A DNA stretch of 64,000 bases from Chitinophagaceae bacterium UBA4407 (GCA_002390845.1 DGQT01000027.1:1-64000), one strand, 5' to 3'. Shown: positions 27,579 through 35,295, counted from the stretch's first letter. Notes: generated by a model not told the origin, from the sequence alone. A program made the numbers and translations.

Positions 27579-28040
27579 ATGATCAAACAACTTCGTAAAA
27601 GACATTTGCAAATATGGACGGCTCTTGCATTAGTACTGCCAGTTGGTATTGTTGCCGCACGGTTGTCTGTTCCCTCAGAAGCAAAAGATAAACTGCTGCA
27701 ACCTGCATCAGCACAAGTTTTACCCGTTATACTTGCATCAGCAGAGAAAGATAATTACACTGTACGCGTAAGAAGTAATAGCGATACCTCGCAATTACAA
27801 TTAGAATGGATTAATAAAAAAGCATTGACTTATCCAACAGCAACAATTTACCGGACATTAGATCGCTCGAAAGACGACATTGATAACGCTGCTTTAATCG
27901 GAAGAATTGAAGCAAGGGGTACTTATTATTTTCTTTTTGCCAACGGAAAAGATCAAATACAGATATTCCCGCCTAAAGGATTTCACTTTTTTGTGTACGA
28001 TTTCATTCACAAGCAAATAATTGATACAATAAATTTTTAA
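27579..28040 (+). CDS. Uncharacterised single-pass protein of the Rieske/ferric-reductase operon
   Basis: The 153-residue protein has an N-terminal signal or anchor (IWTALALVLPVGIVAARL) and a beta-rich domain of about 110 residues outside the membrane. It is 3 bases upstream of the ferric-reductase/Rieske gene, so translation is probably coupled. The family is unrecognised; a periplasmic accessory role in the same redox complex is inferred from position only. Confidence 0.6.
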   Translation: MIKQLRKRHLQIWTALALVLPVGIVAARLSVPSEAKDKLLQPASAQVLPVILASAEKDNYTVRVRSNSDTSQLQLEWINKKALTYPTATIYRTLDRSKDDIDNAALIGRIEARGTYYFLFANGKDQIQIFPPKGFHFFVYDFIHKQIIDTINF

Positions 28041-28043
28041 ATA

Positions 28044-29078
28044 ATGGGCGCATCATATTCTGCAGTTGGCTGGAACAGGCAAAAGAAAATTTATGACTGG
28101 TTCATATTTGGCTTTTGTGTGTTATATCTGGCAACATTCGTTGTGCTTACAGCTATATTTAATCCTGATTATACTTTTGAAACGGTACTTATCCGCGCTA
28201 CCTCTACACTGGCAGTTTTGATGCTGCATGTTATTCTCAGCATTGGACCACTTACAAGAATCAATAAAAAATCCCTGCCGCTTTTATACAATCGCCGGCA
28301 TCTTGGTGTTACAATGTTTTGCATCATACTTATTCATGGCGCATTTGGTATGCTGCAGTTTCATGCTCTTGGTAATGTAAATCCTTTTGTATCGTTATTT
28401 ATATCAAATACAGATTACGGTTCTTTAGCGGATTTCCCTTTCCAGGCTTTGGGTTTTTTTGCTTTGCTTATTTTCTTTTTGATGGCAATAACCAGTCATG
28501 ATTTCTGGCTGCACAATCTTTCACCAAAAGTTTGGAAGACACTGCACATGTTTGTGTACCCGGCTTATTTTCTTGTAGTAATGCATGTAATGCTGGGTGT
28601 AATTCAATACGAAACGAATCCTGTGTTCATTATTGTTATGATTGCAGGCGCAATTACTTTAATCACACTTCATCTTATAGCAGGGCTGAAAGAAGTAAAA
28701 AAAGACAATATTGAATATAAATTGAAACAGGATGGCTTTGTTTTCGTATGTGGTGTGAATGAAATTGAAGAAAGCCGTGCAAAAATATTTTGCATAGATA
28801 AAGAACGCATTGCAGTTTACAGGAACGAAAATAAATTGTATGCAATACATAATGTTTGTAAACACCAGGGCGGTCCATTAGGGGAAGGGAAAATATTGGA
28901 TGGCTGCATTACCTGTCCGTGGCATGGTTATCAATATCTGCCACAGAATGGCCAATCACCGCCGCCATTTAAAGAAATGGTAAATACTTATGATGTAAAA
29001 ATAACAGATGGTAAAGTCTGGCTTAATCCTAATGCTTATGCAGAAGGAACGGAAAGGTCCGGAGCATTAATTGAATAA
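28044..29078 (+). CDS. Ferric-reductase-like membrane protein fused to a Rieske domain
   Basis: The 344-residue protein has six to seven membrane helices (about 20-215) of the ferric reductase/YedZ-like haem b type. Candidate haem His residues lie in LMLHVILSIGP, RRHLGV, LIHGAFG, LHMFVYP and VVMHVML. The C-terminus (about 225-335) is a Rieske [2Fe-2S] domain with CKHQGGPLG and CPWHGYQY supplying the Cys-x-His and Cys-x2-His ligands. It probably moves electrons across the membrane. It belongs to a three-gene operon with unknown proteins on both sides. Confidence 0.85.
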   Translation: MGASYSAVGWNRQKKIYDWFIFGFCVLYLATFVVLTAIFNPDYTFETVLIRATSTLAVLMLHVILSIGPLTRINKKSLPLLYNRRHLGVTMFCIILIHGAFGMLQFHALGNVNPFVSLFISNTDYGSLADFPFQALGFFALLIFFLMAITSHDFWLHNLSPKVWKTLHMFVYPAYFLVVMHVMLGVIQYETNPVFIIVMIAGAITLITLHLIAGLKEVKKDNIEYKLKQDGFVFVCGVNEIEESRAKIFCIDKERIAVYRNENKLYAIHNVCKHQGGPLGEGKILDGCITCPWHGYQYLPQNGQSPPPFKEMVNTYDVKITDGKVWLNPNAYAEGTERSGALIE

Positions 29079-29114
29079 AAATATGACTATGCTCTATGCT
29101 CAATATTGTTATGT

Positions 29115-29176
29115 TGTATAAGAGTGCGACGCAAGAAAAGTTCAATAGAAATACAAATGCCTGGTTCATAAAATAA
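29115..29176. repeat. Palindromic element half copy 14 (right arm only)
   Basis: AGAGTGCGACGCAAGAAAAG at about 29120, then right outer end TGCCTGGTTCATAAAATAA. It sits inside the redox operon between two genes. Confidence 0.7.
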
Positions 29177-29184
29177 TTTATAAA

Positions 29185-30039
29185 ATGCAAAACGATGAAT
29201 TTTATATTGGCTGGATGGCAGCAGCACCGAATGGCTTTTCTGTATGGATAAAGAAATATTTGTTCTTGCTTTTGTCATTGGTAATTGTGCTGGGAATACT
29301 GATTGCATTATCACAAAAAAAATTTGGCACAGGTAACTTTGAATTTGGAACACTTACAGAAGTAAAAGGGATCTATTTTGAGAAACCTGTTGCTGTGCTT
29401 AAAGTTGCAGATGGCAAAGATATTTGGGGCAATGGAAATTTTATCACTGTTCCACTAATTGGCTTTGGTAAGCATGGTGCAGATGGAGTGATAGCTGAAC
29501 TGGAAAAAGAAAAAAATATTTCTTTGGAAGGGAAAAAAGTTACGTTTAAAGGAACATTGCTTTATAATGATGGAAAATTACTAATGCAAATAGATGCGAG
29601 TGACCATCCATTGATTAGTGTAACTGAAAATAAAAATGATACTGCAGCATTAACACAAACAAAGGAGATTGGCCTGATTGATATTAAAGGAGAGATCGTT
29701 GATCCCAAATGTTTCTTTGGTGTAATGAAACCTGGTGAAGGCAAGCCACACCAGGATTGCGCCATACGTTGTATTCTTGGCGGCATACCACCTGTGTTAA
29801 AAGTTACAAATGATGAAGGCAGACAAAATTATTATTTGATAGCAGGCCCGAACGGAGAGAAGATGAATGAAGCAGTGCAGGATTATATTGCTTCACCGGT
29901 TACCATTCATGCAAAGGCAGTTGAATATGGAGACTGGGTTGTTTTATATGTGCAATCAAACGGAATTCAGCATTACTCTTATATACAACAACATTTTGGA
30001 AACGAAACAGCGTCTTGCGGCATAGCATGTTTAAAATAA
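29185..30039 (+). CDS. Membrane-anchored protein with conserved Cys motif, redox operon
   Basis: The 284-residue protein has one N-terminal helix (LFLLLSLVIVLGILIAL) and a large extracytoplasmic region. A striking segment at about residues 170-200 reads DPKCFFGVMKPGEGKPHQDC followed by AIRCILGGIPPV. Its three Cys and one His could bind metal or an electron carrier. It is third in the operon with the Rieske/ferric-reductase protein. The same Cys-rich block is familiar from conserved hypothetical proteins; no function is known to me. Confidence 0.6.
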   Translation: MQNDEFYIGWMAAAPNGFSVWIKKYLFLLLSLVIVLGILIALSQKKFGTGNFEFGTLTEVKGIYFEKPVAVLKVADGKDIWGNGNFITVPLIGFGKHGADGVIAELEKEKNISLEGKKVTFKGTLLYNDGKLLMQIDASDHPLISVTENKNDTAALTQTKEIGLIDIKGEIVDPKCFFGVMKPGEGKPHQDCAIRCILGGIPPVLKVTNDEGRQNYYLIAGPNGEKMNEAVQDYIASPVTIHAKAVEYGDWVVLYVQSNGIQHYSYIQQHFGNETASCGIACLK

Positions 30040-30060
30040 AGCCATTTCTTTAAGTGATAG

Positions 30061-30219
30061 CCACGCCACGACAATATTTATTTTCCTGAAAAAGAAGTAA
30101 AGAAATACTTCAGGGAAAAAAATCTGCATTTGAAAGCTGGCTCAAAACTGCACCACTTTAAGAAAGAAATTGACTTAACAAAAATTGGTTTGAGCCTGGA
30201 AAATTATAATACTTTTTAA
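30061..30219 (+). pseudogene. Possible gene remnant (52 codons)
   Basis: An open frame without a start encodes a lysine-rich stretch (FPEKEVKKYFREKNLHLK...) ending at TAA 30217-30219. It has coding-like composition but no recognised family. It is offered only as a possible decayed gene; the rest of 30040-30350 shows nothing else. Confidence 0.2.
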
Positions 30220-30350
30220 TTAAGTCTTTTGTCCTAAATTTTTCGGCTATTTTTTTGTTTTATTATCAAGTTTATTCACATCATAACCTTAAAAGCTGTT
30301 TACAGCAAAGAGATAAACTTCATCGTTTTTAAAGTCGGTTGTTTGCAAAT

Positions 30351-30386
30351 AAAAAGGCACCTACATTTTGAAAATATAAGTGCCTG
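30351..30386 (-). terminator. Terminator of the tRNA-Arg transcript
   Basis: On the minus strand AGGCAC pairs with GTGCCT across an AT-rich extended stem and is followed by TTTTTATT. It begins 10 bases after the tRNA 3' end. Confidence 0.75.
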
Positions 30387-30395
30387 ATTATTAAG

Positions 30396-30469
30396 TGACC
30401 GCGTCAGGATTCAAACCTGAAACCTTCTGATCCGTAGTCAGATGCTCTATTCAATTGAGCTACGCAGCC
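30396..30469 (-). tRNA. tRNA-Arg (anticodon ACG)
   Basis: The minus strand reads GGCTGCGTAGCTCAATTGAA with D-arm, anticodon arm CTGACTACGGATCAG (anticodon at 30433-30435), T-arm GGTTTGAATCC and acceptor end CGCGGTCA. The length is 74 without encoded CCA. Adenosine 34 would normally be edited to inosine by TadA to read CGN codons. Confidence 0.95.
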
Positions 30470-30603
30470 ATTTCCTGTAACGGGCTGCAAATATAGCCGC
30501 GAATTTTTAAAATGAAAAATCTTCCACAAAATAAACCCACACTTAATTGTTGCAGCTTTACTTTCTTGCCCAACCCTTCGCTTAAATGCTGAACAATATT
30601 ACT

Positions 30604-30665
30604 ACTGTACAAGTGAGTGACACAACGATGTTTATTAGTAATCCTACAGCCGGTAAACAAATTAT
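30604..30665. repeat. Palindromic element half copy 15 (right arm only)
   Basis: GTACAAGTGAGTGACACAAC (variant arm) at about 30607, then ACAGCCGGTAAACAAA as outer end. It lies between tRNA-Arg and nagB. Confidence 0.75.
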
Positions 30666-30695
30666 TTTACTACCAAATCTATAATCGGCCCAAGC

Positions 30696-32603
30696 TTAGT
30701 AATGCCACCGTACAAATGCCTCCATTGCGGCGTATTTTGTCATGCCAAGTGCAGCATAAGCATCGGCAGTGGCGGCATTGCGCTCTTCGGCACGCTGCCA
30801 GAATTCACGGCTGTCGCTACCCTGGAATGGCACTGAATCTTTCTGGCTTTGATGAATAAAAATGCCAAAACGTTTTTTCATTACCTGTTCGGGGCTCATG
30901 GGAATGGCCATTTCAATAGCCGCAATATCCCACTCTTGCCAGGCGCCCTTGTAAAGCCAAACCCAACAATCTTCAACCCATTCGTCGCCCGCAGCTTTTA
31001 TGCGGCGAAGGCTTTCGAATACAATATCCAGGCAAACCTTGTGTGTACCGTGTGGGTCGGCAAGGTCGCCGGCACAATAAACCTGGTGTGGCTTTAGTTT
31101 GCGCAGCAATTCCATTGTAATCAATACATCTTCCTCCCCCATAGGGTTCTTTTCAATGGTTCCGGTTTCGTAAAATGGCAGGTTTTGAAAATGCCAGTTA
31201 CCATCGGCAATGCCTACATATTTGCAGGTAGCTTTAGCTTCGCATCTTCTTATCAAACCCTTTATGGCACGTATTTCTGCTGTATCTACCTCGTTCGCTT
31301 TTTTAGTGGAAAGAAATTTCTGTGCATCGGCAAGTACCTGCGCGCTTTTCTCATTATCTATATCAAACATATCTTCGAAACCAACGGCGAAATCGATGAA
31401 CCGGGTAACGAATTCATCTGTTACGGCAATATTGCCACTGGTTTGGTAGGCCACATGTACATCGTGCCCCTGATCGTGAAGGCGCATAAAAGTACCGCCC
31501 ATGCTGATGATATCATCATCGGGATGCGGCGAAAAAATTATACATGTTTTTGGAAACGGCTCGCTGCGTTCGGGATGCGTGGGTAACACCACATTGGGCT
31601 TACCGCCGGGCCAGCCGGTAAGGCTGTCGCGCAGTAAATAAAACACCTGAAGGTTTACTTCGTAGGCATCGCCTTTCTCAACCAACAGATCGCCTAAACC
31701 ATTTTCGTTGTAGTCATGTGGCGTTAAACTTAAAACTGCTTTATTCAGTTTAAGGGCCATATTTACTACAGCACGTTTGATCATTTGAGCACTCCATTCA
31801 ACTTCACCCGCAAGCCAGGGCGATTTAAACCTGGTAAGCTCCGATGCAGCCTGCTCGTCCAGCACAAACGTGCAGTTATTGTGTTGTTGCAGAATACTGG
31901 CAGGTACCTGTTCTGTTACATGACCTTCTACTGCTTTGGCCGTTATAGCACCCTTAAACCCCCAGGCCATCAGTAAAACCCTCTTGGCTTTCATAATGGT
32001 GCTGATGCCCATTGTAAGCGCCAAACGAGGCACTCTTGCAATGTTTTGAAATTCCCTTGCATTGGCTACACGGGTACTGTTCTCCAGGTTTATTAAACGG
32101 GTTTTAGAAAATATGCTGGCGCCGGGCTCGTTAAACCCAATATGCCCGTTGTTACCAATGCCCAATACCTGAAGGTCAATGCCACCGGCATCTTCAATCA
32201 TTTGCTCGTATTGCAGGCAATGCTCTTTTACCTGCTCTTTGGGCAGGTCTCCATTGGGAATATGAATATTGGCGGGGTCAATATCAACATGATTGAATAA
32301 ATGACGATGCATAAAACTCCAGTAACTCTGAAAGGCGTCTTTTGCTATCGGGTAGTATTCATCCAGGTTAAAAGTTACAACATTAGAAAAACTCAGCCCC
32401 TCTTCCTTGTGCAAACGCACCAGTTCTGCGTACATACTAATGGGTGTAGAACCAGTGGCAAGGCCGAGAACACATTTTTCACCGGCACTTTTCTTTTCCT
32501 TTATCAGTTTTGCAATTTCGGAAGCCACATATGCCGAACCTTCTTTGGTATTGGCAAAAATCTCACACGGGATTTTTTCGAAAGAGTCAACCATACTGCT
32601 CAT
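30696..32603 (-). CDS. nagB: Glucosamine-6-phosphate deaminase fused to a PIG-L/LmbE deacetylase domain
   Basis: In this 635-residue protein, residues 1-265 are NagB, which converts glucosamine 6-phosphate to fructose 6-phosphate and ammonia (motifs LGLATGSTP, NLDEYYPI, GIGNNGHIGFNEPG). Residues about 370-635 are a PIG-L type zinc deacetylase-like domain (FSPHPDDDIISMGGT, DPHGTHKV). The fusion is common in Bacteroidota; whether the second half deacetylates GlcNAc-6-P or another substrate is not established here. The start could be MSSMVDS or the Met three residues later. It completes amino-sugar catabolism with the GH20 enzyme. Confidence 0.93.
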   Translation of the reverse strand: MSSMVDSFEKIPCEIFANTKEGSAYVASEIAKLIKEKKSAGEKCVLGLATGSTPISMYAELVRLHKEEGLSFSNVVTFNLDEYYPIAKDAFQSYWSFMHRHLFNHVDIDPANIHIPNGDLPKEQVKEHCLQYEQMIEDAGGIDLQVLGIGNNGHIGFNEPGASIFSKTRLINLENSTRVANAREFQNIARVPRLALTMGISTIMKAKRVLLMAWGFKGAITAKAVEGHVTEQVPASILQQHNNCTFVLDEQAASELTRFKSPWLAGEVEWSAQMIKRAVVNMALKLNKAVLSLTPHDYNENGLGDLLVEKGDAYEVNLQVFYLLRDSLTGWPGGKPNVVLPTHPERSEPFPKTCIIFSPHPDDDIISMGGTFMRLHDQGHDVHVAYQTSGNIAVTDEFVTRFIDFAVGFEDMFDIDNEKSAQVLADAQKFLSTKKANEVDTAEIRAIKGLIRRCEAKATCKYVGIADGNWHFQNLPFYETGTIEKNPMGEEDVLITMELLRKLKPHQVYCAGDLADPHGTHKVCLDIVFESLRRIKAAGDEWVEDCWVWLYKGAWQEWDIAAIEMAIPMSPEQVMKKRFGIFIHQSQKDSVPFQGSDSREFWQRAEERNAATADAYAALGMTKYAAMEAFVRWHY

Positions 32604-32728
32604 GTTGTTTTGGTTTTACGTTAGAGCCGCAAATGTATCATTTCGAATGCAATTTTTACACAGCAATCGTTTGATATTATATTTATTTTGAGCCGGGCAA
32701 AGTGAATTCTATGAGGCTTTGGTTGCGT

Positions 32729-32753
32729 ATTCTAAGTTTAGCAAAGCAGCAAA
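32729..32753 (-). promoter_or_regulatory. Right-end half of a predicted circle-junction promoter
   Basis: On the minus strand TTTG (32753-32750) is a -33 box, followed by a 20-base spacer and the T at 32729. The other half, AC core plus CTTTG, is at 34018-34012. Joining the ends gives TTTG-N20-TACCTTTG, a full Bacteroidota promoter. In the integrated state the flank supplies G instead of T. Confidence 0.7.
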
Positions 32754-32755
32754 TA

Positions 32756-33751
32756 TTAAGCTGCAATTTTGTACTTATCGACATAAGGTTTTTGTTTTTT
32801 AACAACAGCAAACATGATAAGAACGAGTTTAAATTTTATTTCATTCATCACTGCCATGTGATGTTTACCCAGGGCGGTTCTTCGTTCATAGTAAAGGTTT
32901 AATTCTTTATCATGAATAACAGCGGCCCTGGCAGCCATTTGCAGTAGTGCCTTTATTTGCTGGTTGGCCATTTTGCTGGTCCTGGATTTACCTTTGATGC
33001 TTGTTCCTGATGTAAAGTCATAAGGCACTACGCCGATGTATGCGCCAAACTGCCTGCCGTTTTCAAAACTGGTGAAGTTTTCTGTATAGGCAATCATAGT
33101 CCATCCATTGATTTCGCCAATTCCTTTGATGGAAGTGAGCAGATCAAAATTCAACTGGAATGCATCATTGGCTTTAATAAGCTTTCTGATTTCTTCTTCG
33201 GTTTTGTCAATGAGCTTTTGGAGATCAGCAGCCAGTTTTTTATACCGTTTCAGCATAGAATCCTTATCGTTTAAATCCATCATATACTGCAATTCTGAAT
33301 ACCTGTGATCGTACGCTTTTCGGTCGGTAACAAAATCTTCCCGCTGGCTCAAAAGCCTTTTCAGGCGTACAATATCAGCAAGGCCGCCGGTTTCAGCTTC
33401 CAGTTTGGATTGCTTCTCATATCCATATCCGGCAATTCGTTTTGCATCAATCTTGTCGCTCTTGCCCCTGACCATACCCATTGATCTTTTTAGTGCAAGC
33501 CCGGAGATACGCACATAACTATACATTTTGGACTGGCAGAACTGAACCAGCCTGTACTCATAGCCTCCGGTAAATTCCAGTACAAAAAGGCAATCTTCCG
33601 GTTTTAATTTGGTTGCTTTTAATAAAGCCAGTAATTTTTTAAATCCTTCCGAGTCATTGCTGATCTGAAGGTGCACTTCAATTGTTTTAATAAAAACATC
33701 CAATGTTTTTTTAGATACATCAATGCCGATAATTGTTTTTCTTTGCTCTAT
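32756..33751 (-). CDS. IS110-family DEDD recombinase (transposase)
   Basis: This RuvC-like serine recombinase is directed by a bridge RNA. The RuvC-like part shows IIGIDVSKKTLDVF (first Asp, codon 33721-33719), LEFTGGYE (Glu) and GKSDKIDAKRIAGYG (two Asp). The C-terminal Transposase_20 part has the helix-hairpin-helix SIKGIGEING and a Ser-rich GTSIKGKSRTSKMANQQ with the candidate nucleophile Ser. No ATG, GTG or TTG lies in frame between the upstream stop (33769-33767) and the first Asp. The first TTG (33703) would remove that Asp, so initiation at ATA 33751 or ATT 33733 is inferred. The end is TAA 32758-32756. Confidence 0.9.
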   Translation of the reverse strand: MEQRKTIIGIDVSKKTLDVFIKTIEVHLQISNDSEGFKKLLALLKATKLKPEDCLFVLEFTGGYEYRLVQFCQSKMYSYVRISGLALKRSMGMVRGKSDKIDAKRIAGYGYEKQSKLEAETGGLADIVRLKRLLSQREDFVTDRKAYDHRYSELQYMMDLNDKDSMLKRYKKLAADLQKLIDKTEEEIRKLIKANDAFQLNFDLLTSIKGIGEINGWTMIAYTENFTSFENGRQFGAYIGVVPYDFTSGTSIKGKSRTSKMANQQIKALLQMAARAAVIHDKELNLYYERRTALGKHHMAVMNEIKFKLVLIMFAVVKKQKPYVDKYKIAA

Positions 33752-33774
33752 AACTTTTTTTGAAGGTTAAAAAA

Positions 33775-33840
33775 AGTTGCTGTTGTCTAAGACCTTTGTT
33801 AGTTCCTGAAACTACTATTCTACATGGACCTGCAGCAACT
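33775..33840 (-). other. Donor-binding loop of the bridge RNA
   Basis: The stem is 33840-33833 with 33782-33775. The 5' guide UAGAAUA (33822-33816) equals the element's right end TAGAATA next to the core (32734-32728). The 3' guide CAAAGGU (33798-33792) is the complement of core plus left end ACCTTTG (34018-34012). Both matches are seven bases. Confidence 0.8.
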
Positions 33841-33845
33841 CAAAG

Positions 33846-33912
33846 AAGAACGGGGACTATTACGCAATGAGGGTCTGTAAACCCAGTCGCACACTTAGTT
33901 CACCCCGTTCTT
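33846..33912 (-). other. Target-binding loop of the bridge RNA
   Basis: A 10-bp stem AAGAACGGGG/CCCCGTTCTT (33846-33855 with 33903-33912) encloses an internal loop and an apical GGGU/ACCC hairpin (33871-33884). The 5' guide AAGUGUGCGAC (33896-33886) equals the left target of the palindrome arm. The 3' guide UUGCGU (33867-33862) is the complement of the right target ACGCAA. The two overlap at the AC core. Confidence 0.88.
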
Positions 33913-34011
33913 TTCTTTTGCAATTATCCACATTCTTTATGTTATCAACACCCCCTGCACCCCCATGTAATAATAATAGCTTTATTAGTATGTAAAAGAT
34001 CTTTAATCAAC

Positions 34012-34018
34012 CAAAGGT
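34012..34018 (-). promoter_or_regulatory. Left-end half of the circle-junction promoter
   Basis: The core AC (34018-34017) plus CTTTG (34016-34012) supply seven of the eight bases of TACCTTTG. The missing first T comes from the right end of the element at 32729 only after circularisation. Confidence 0.7.
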
Positions 34019-34209
34019 CGCACACTTGTACGGCTGAATCTATGAGGCGGTCTTTTACCCTGCCAGGTAATATTAATTTTAGCAACAAAACATAGGTATT
34101 AAAAATACCACACAATGTATATTTATACCCAAGGCTCCAAATACGCTAAAACTAACCCACCTGAAAAATCATGGCTCATTTTTTATACTTACTTATGAAA
34201 ATCATTAAT

Positions 34210-35019
34210 ATGAAAAAGTTTTTACCATTGTTAGCAATTATTATGTTTTTTACCAGTTGCGTTGCCAAACGATACTTAACCCAGTCTCAAATGGAAACAT
34301 CTGCCCTGCGTGAAGACAGTACAATGATGGCTAATAAAATTGCCACACTCGAAGGTACAATCGCCACACTCAAGGGTAACATTAGCGATCTTAATATCAA
34401 GATCACCAACCTTAATAATCAGAATAATCAGCTCGATCAGCAAACTGCAGATCAGAAAAATCAATTGAACCAAAGCAAAGAAACCTTAGCGCAGCAGCAG
34501 CAAAGGTTACAGCAGTTACAAGCTTTGCTGGCGCAACAAAAAGCGCAATCAGACCAACTGAAAAACAAGATGACAGAAGCATTGAAAGGTTTTAATTCCA
34601 ATGACCTTTCTGTATATCAGAAAAATGGTAAAGTATATGTGCGCCTTTCCGAAAATTTATTGTTTCCTTCAGGTAGTGCTGTAGTAAACCCCAAAGGTGT
34701 AAATGCCTTGTCTTTACTTGCTTCTGTACTTAATCTAAATGCAGATGTATCGGTTAATATTGAAGGGCACACAGACAGCATCCCTATTCGCGGAAAATTT
34801 CAAGACAACTGGGATTTAGGCACAGCCCGTGCAAATGCCATTGTGCGCATATTGGTAAATAACTATAAAGTAGATCCGTTAAGAGTAATCGCTTCAGGCC
34901 ATAGTTTTTACGATCCTATTGAGAGTAATTCAACACCCGAAGGCAGGTCAAAAAACAGGAGAACCGAAATTATACTTTCTCCAAAGCTGGATGAAATGTA
35001 TAAGTTGCTTGAACAGTAA
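34210..35019 (+). CDS. OmpA-family lipoprotein with coiled coil
   Basis: ATG 34210 gives a lipoprotein signal MKKFLPLLAIIMFFTSC; the longer ORF start (34171) is rejected for that reason. A Gln/Asn-rich coiled coil follows (about residues 30-120, with heptad-like TLEGTIATLKGNISDLN). An OmpA peptidoglycan-binding domain follows (about 140-260, with INVEGHTD-type motif VNIEGHTDSIPI, WDLGTARANAI and SKNRRTEI). It probably links the outer membrane to peptidoglycan. Single gene with its own terminator, located directly beside the IS110 element. Confidence 0.9.
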   Translation: MKKFLPLLAIIMFFTSCVAKRYLTQSQMETSALREDSTMMANKIATLEGTIATLKGNISDLNIKITNLNNQNNQLDQQTADQKNQLNQSKETLAQQQQRLQQLQALLAQQKAQSDQLKNKMTEALKGFNSNDLSVYQKNGKVYVRLSENLLFPSGSAVVNPKGVNALSLLASVLNLNADVSVNIEGHTDSIPIRGKFQDNWDLGTARANAIVRILVNNYKVDPLRVIASGHSFYDPIESNSTPEGRSKNRRTEIILSPKLDEMYKLLEQ

Positions 35020-35048
35020 TATGCCGGCAACCACAAATAACCAAAAAT

Positions 35049-35089
35049 AAAAATCTCTGTCATTTTTTGACGGAGATTTTTATTTTTTT
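35049..35089 (+). terminator. Intrinsic terminator after the OmpA lipoprotein
   Basis: AAATCTCTGTCA (35051-35062) pairs with TGACGGAGATTT (35068-35079), followed by TTATTTTTTT. Confidence 0.85.
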
Positions 35090-35295
35090 GTACCAGACAT
35101 TTGTTCTATAACTCAGCTTTAGTTGCGTCGCACACTTGTACTGTATAAGTTTTTTGATCTTTGGTTTGTGGTGCTTGCCTGTTAGTATTTGCAACAGTTT
35201 AAACATGCAACCTGCTGCTAAGTAAGGCTTCAGCACTACAAGGGTGCGACGCAACTAAAGCCTGATAATGTTACAAATGCCCGGCTCAAAAAAAT
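35083..35295. repeat. Dispersed palindromic element, copy 17 (both arms, best stem)
   Basis: CTTTAGTTGCGTCGCAC (35117-35133) is the exact complement of 35244-35260, the longest perfect inner stem in the window (17 bp). Outer ends TTTTTTTGTACCAGAC and TGCCCGGCTCAAAAAAA. Confidence 0.9.

Larger units (their letters stand above)
33769..34006 (-). ncRNA. Predicted bridge RNA of the IS110 element
   Basis: The leader transcript has a target-binding hairpin (33912-33846) followed by a donor-binding hairpin (33840-33775) closed by AGUUGCUG/CAGCAACU. It runs directly into a U tract (33775-33769), which looks like an intrinsic end just before the recombinase frame. The 5' end is inferred from the junction promoter and is uncertain; the first 90 bases contain a self-complementary AAAGATCTTT. 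Guide strands match target and donor (see the two sub-features). Confidence 0.85.
32729..34018 (-). mobile_element. IS110-family insertion sequence with bridge-RNA leader
   Basis: The element is 1,290 bases including one copy of the GT core. The left junction is TTGC-GT/ATTCTAAG (32727-32728 core); the right junction is CCAAAG/GT-CGCACAC (34017-34018 core). There are no terminal inverted repeats and no target duplication beyond the two-base core, as expected for IS110. One recombinase gene on the minus strand leaves a leader of about 250 bases (33767-34016) and a 27-base tail. That asymmetry is the IS110-group (IS621-like) layout rather than IS1111. The element interrupts a palindromic repeat arm. 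Confidence 0.9.
32684..34076. repeat. Palindromic element copy 16, interrupted by the IS110 element
   Basis: The left part (32684-32728) has outer end TTTTGAGCCGGGC and arm start GGTTGCGT. The right part (34017-34076) resumes GTCGCACACTTGTAC and ends CTGCCAGGTAATATTA. Rejoining them at the shared GT restores the standard left arm. The right inner arm is missing. Confidence 0.85.

Noticed and set aside
32756..33703. TTG 33703 as the recombinase start
   Set aside because: It would remove IIGIDVSKKT, which carries the first Asp of the DEDD catalytic site; the frame is open and conserved upstream.
32729..34018. IS1111-type assignment of the element
   Set aside because: The long non-coding part is upstream of the recombinase gene and no subterminal inverted repeats were found, so the IS110 group fits better.
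1156..35295. Recurrent TTGCGTCGCACAC as a CRISPR array
   Set aside because: Copies are kilobases apart, occur as inverted pairs, and no cas genes or regular spacers are present.
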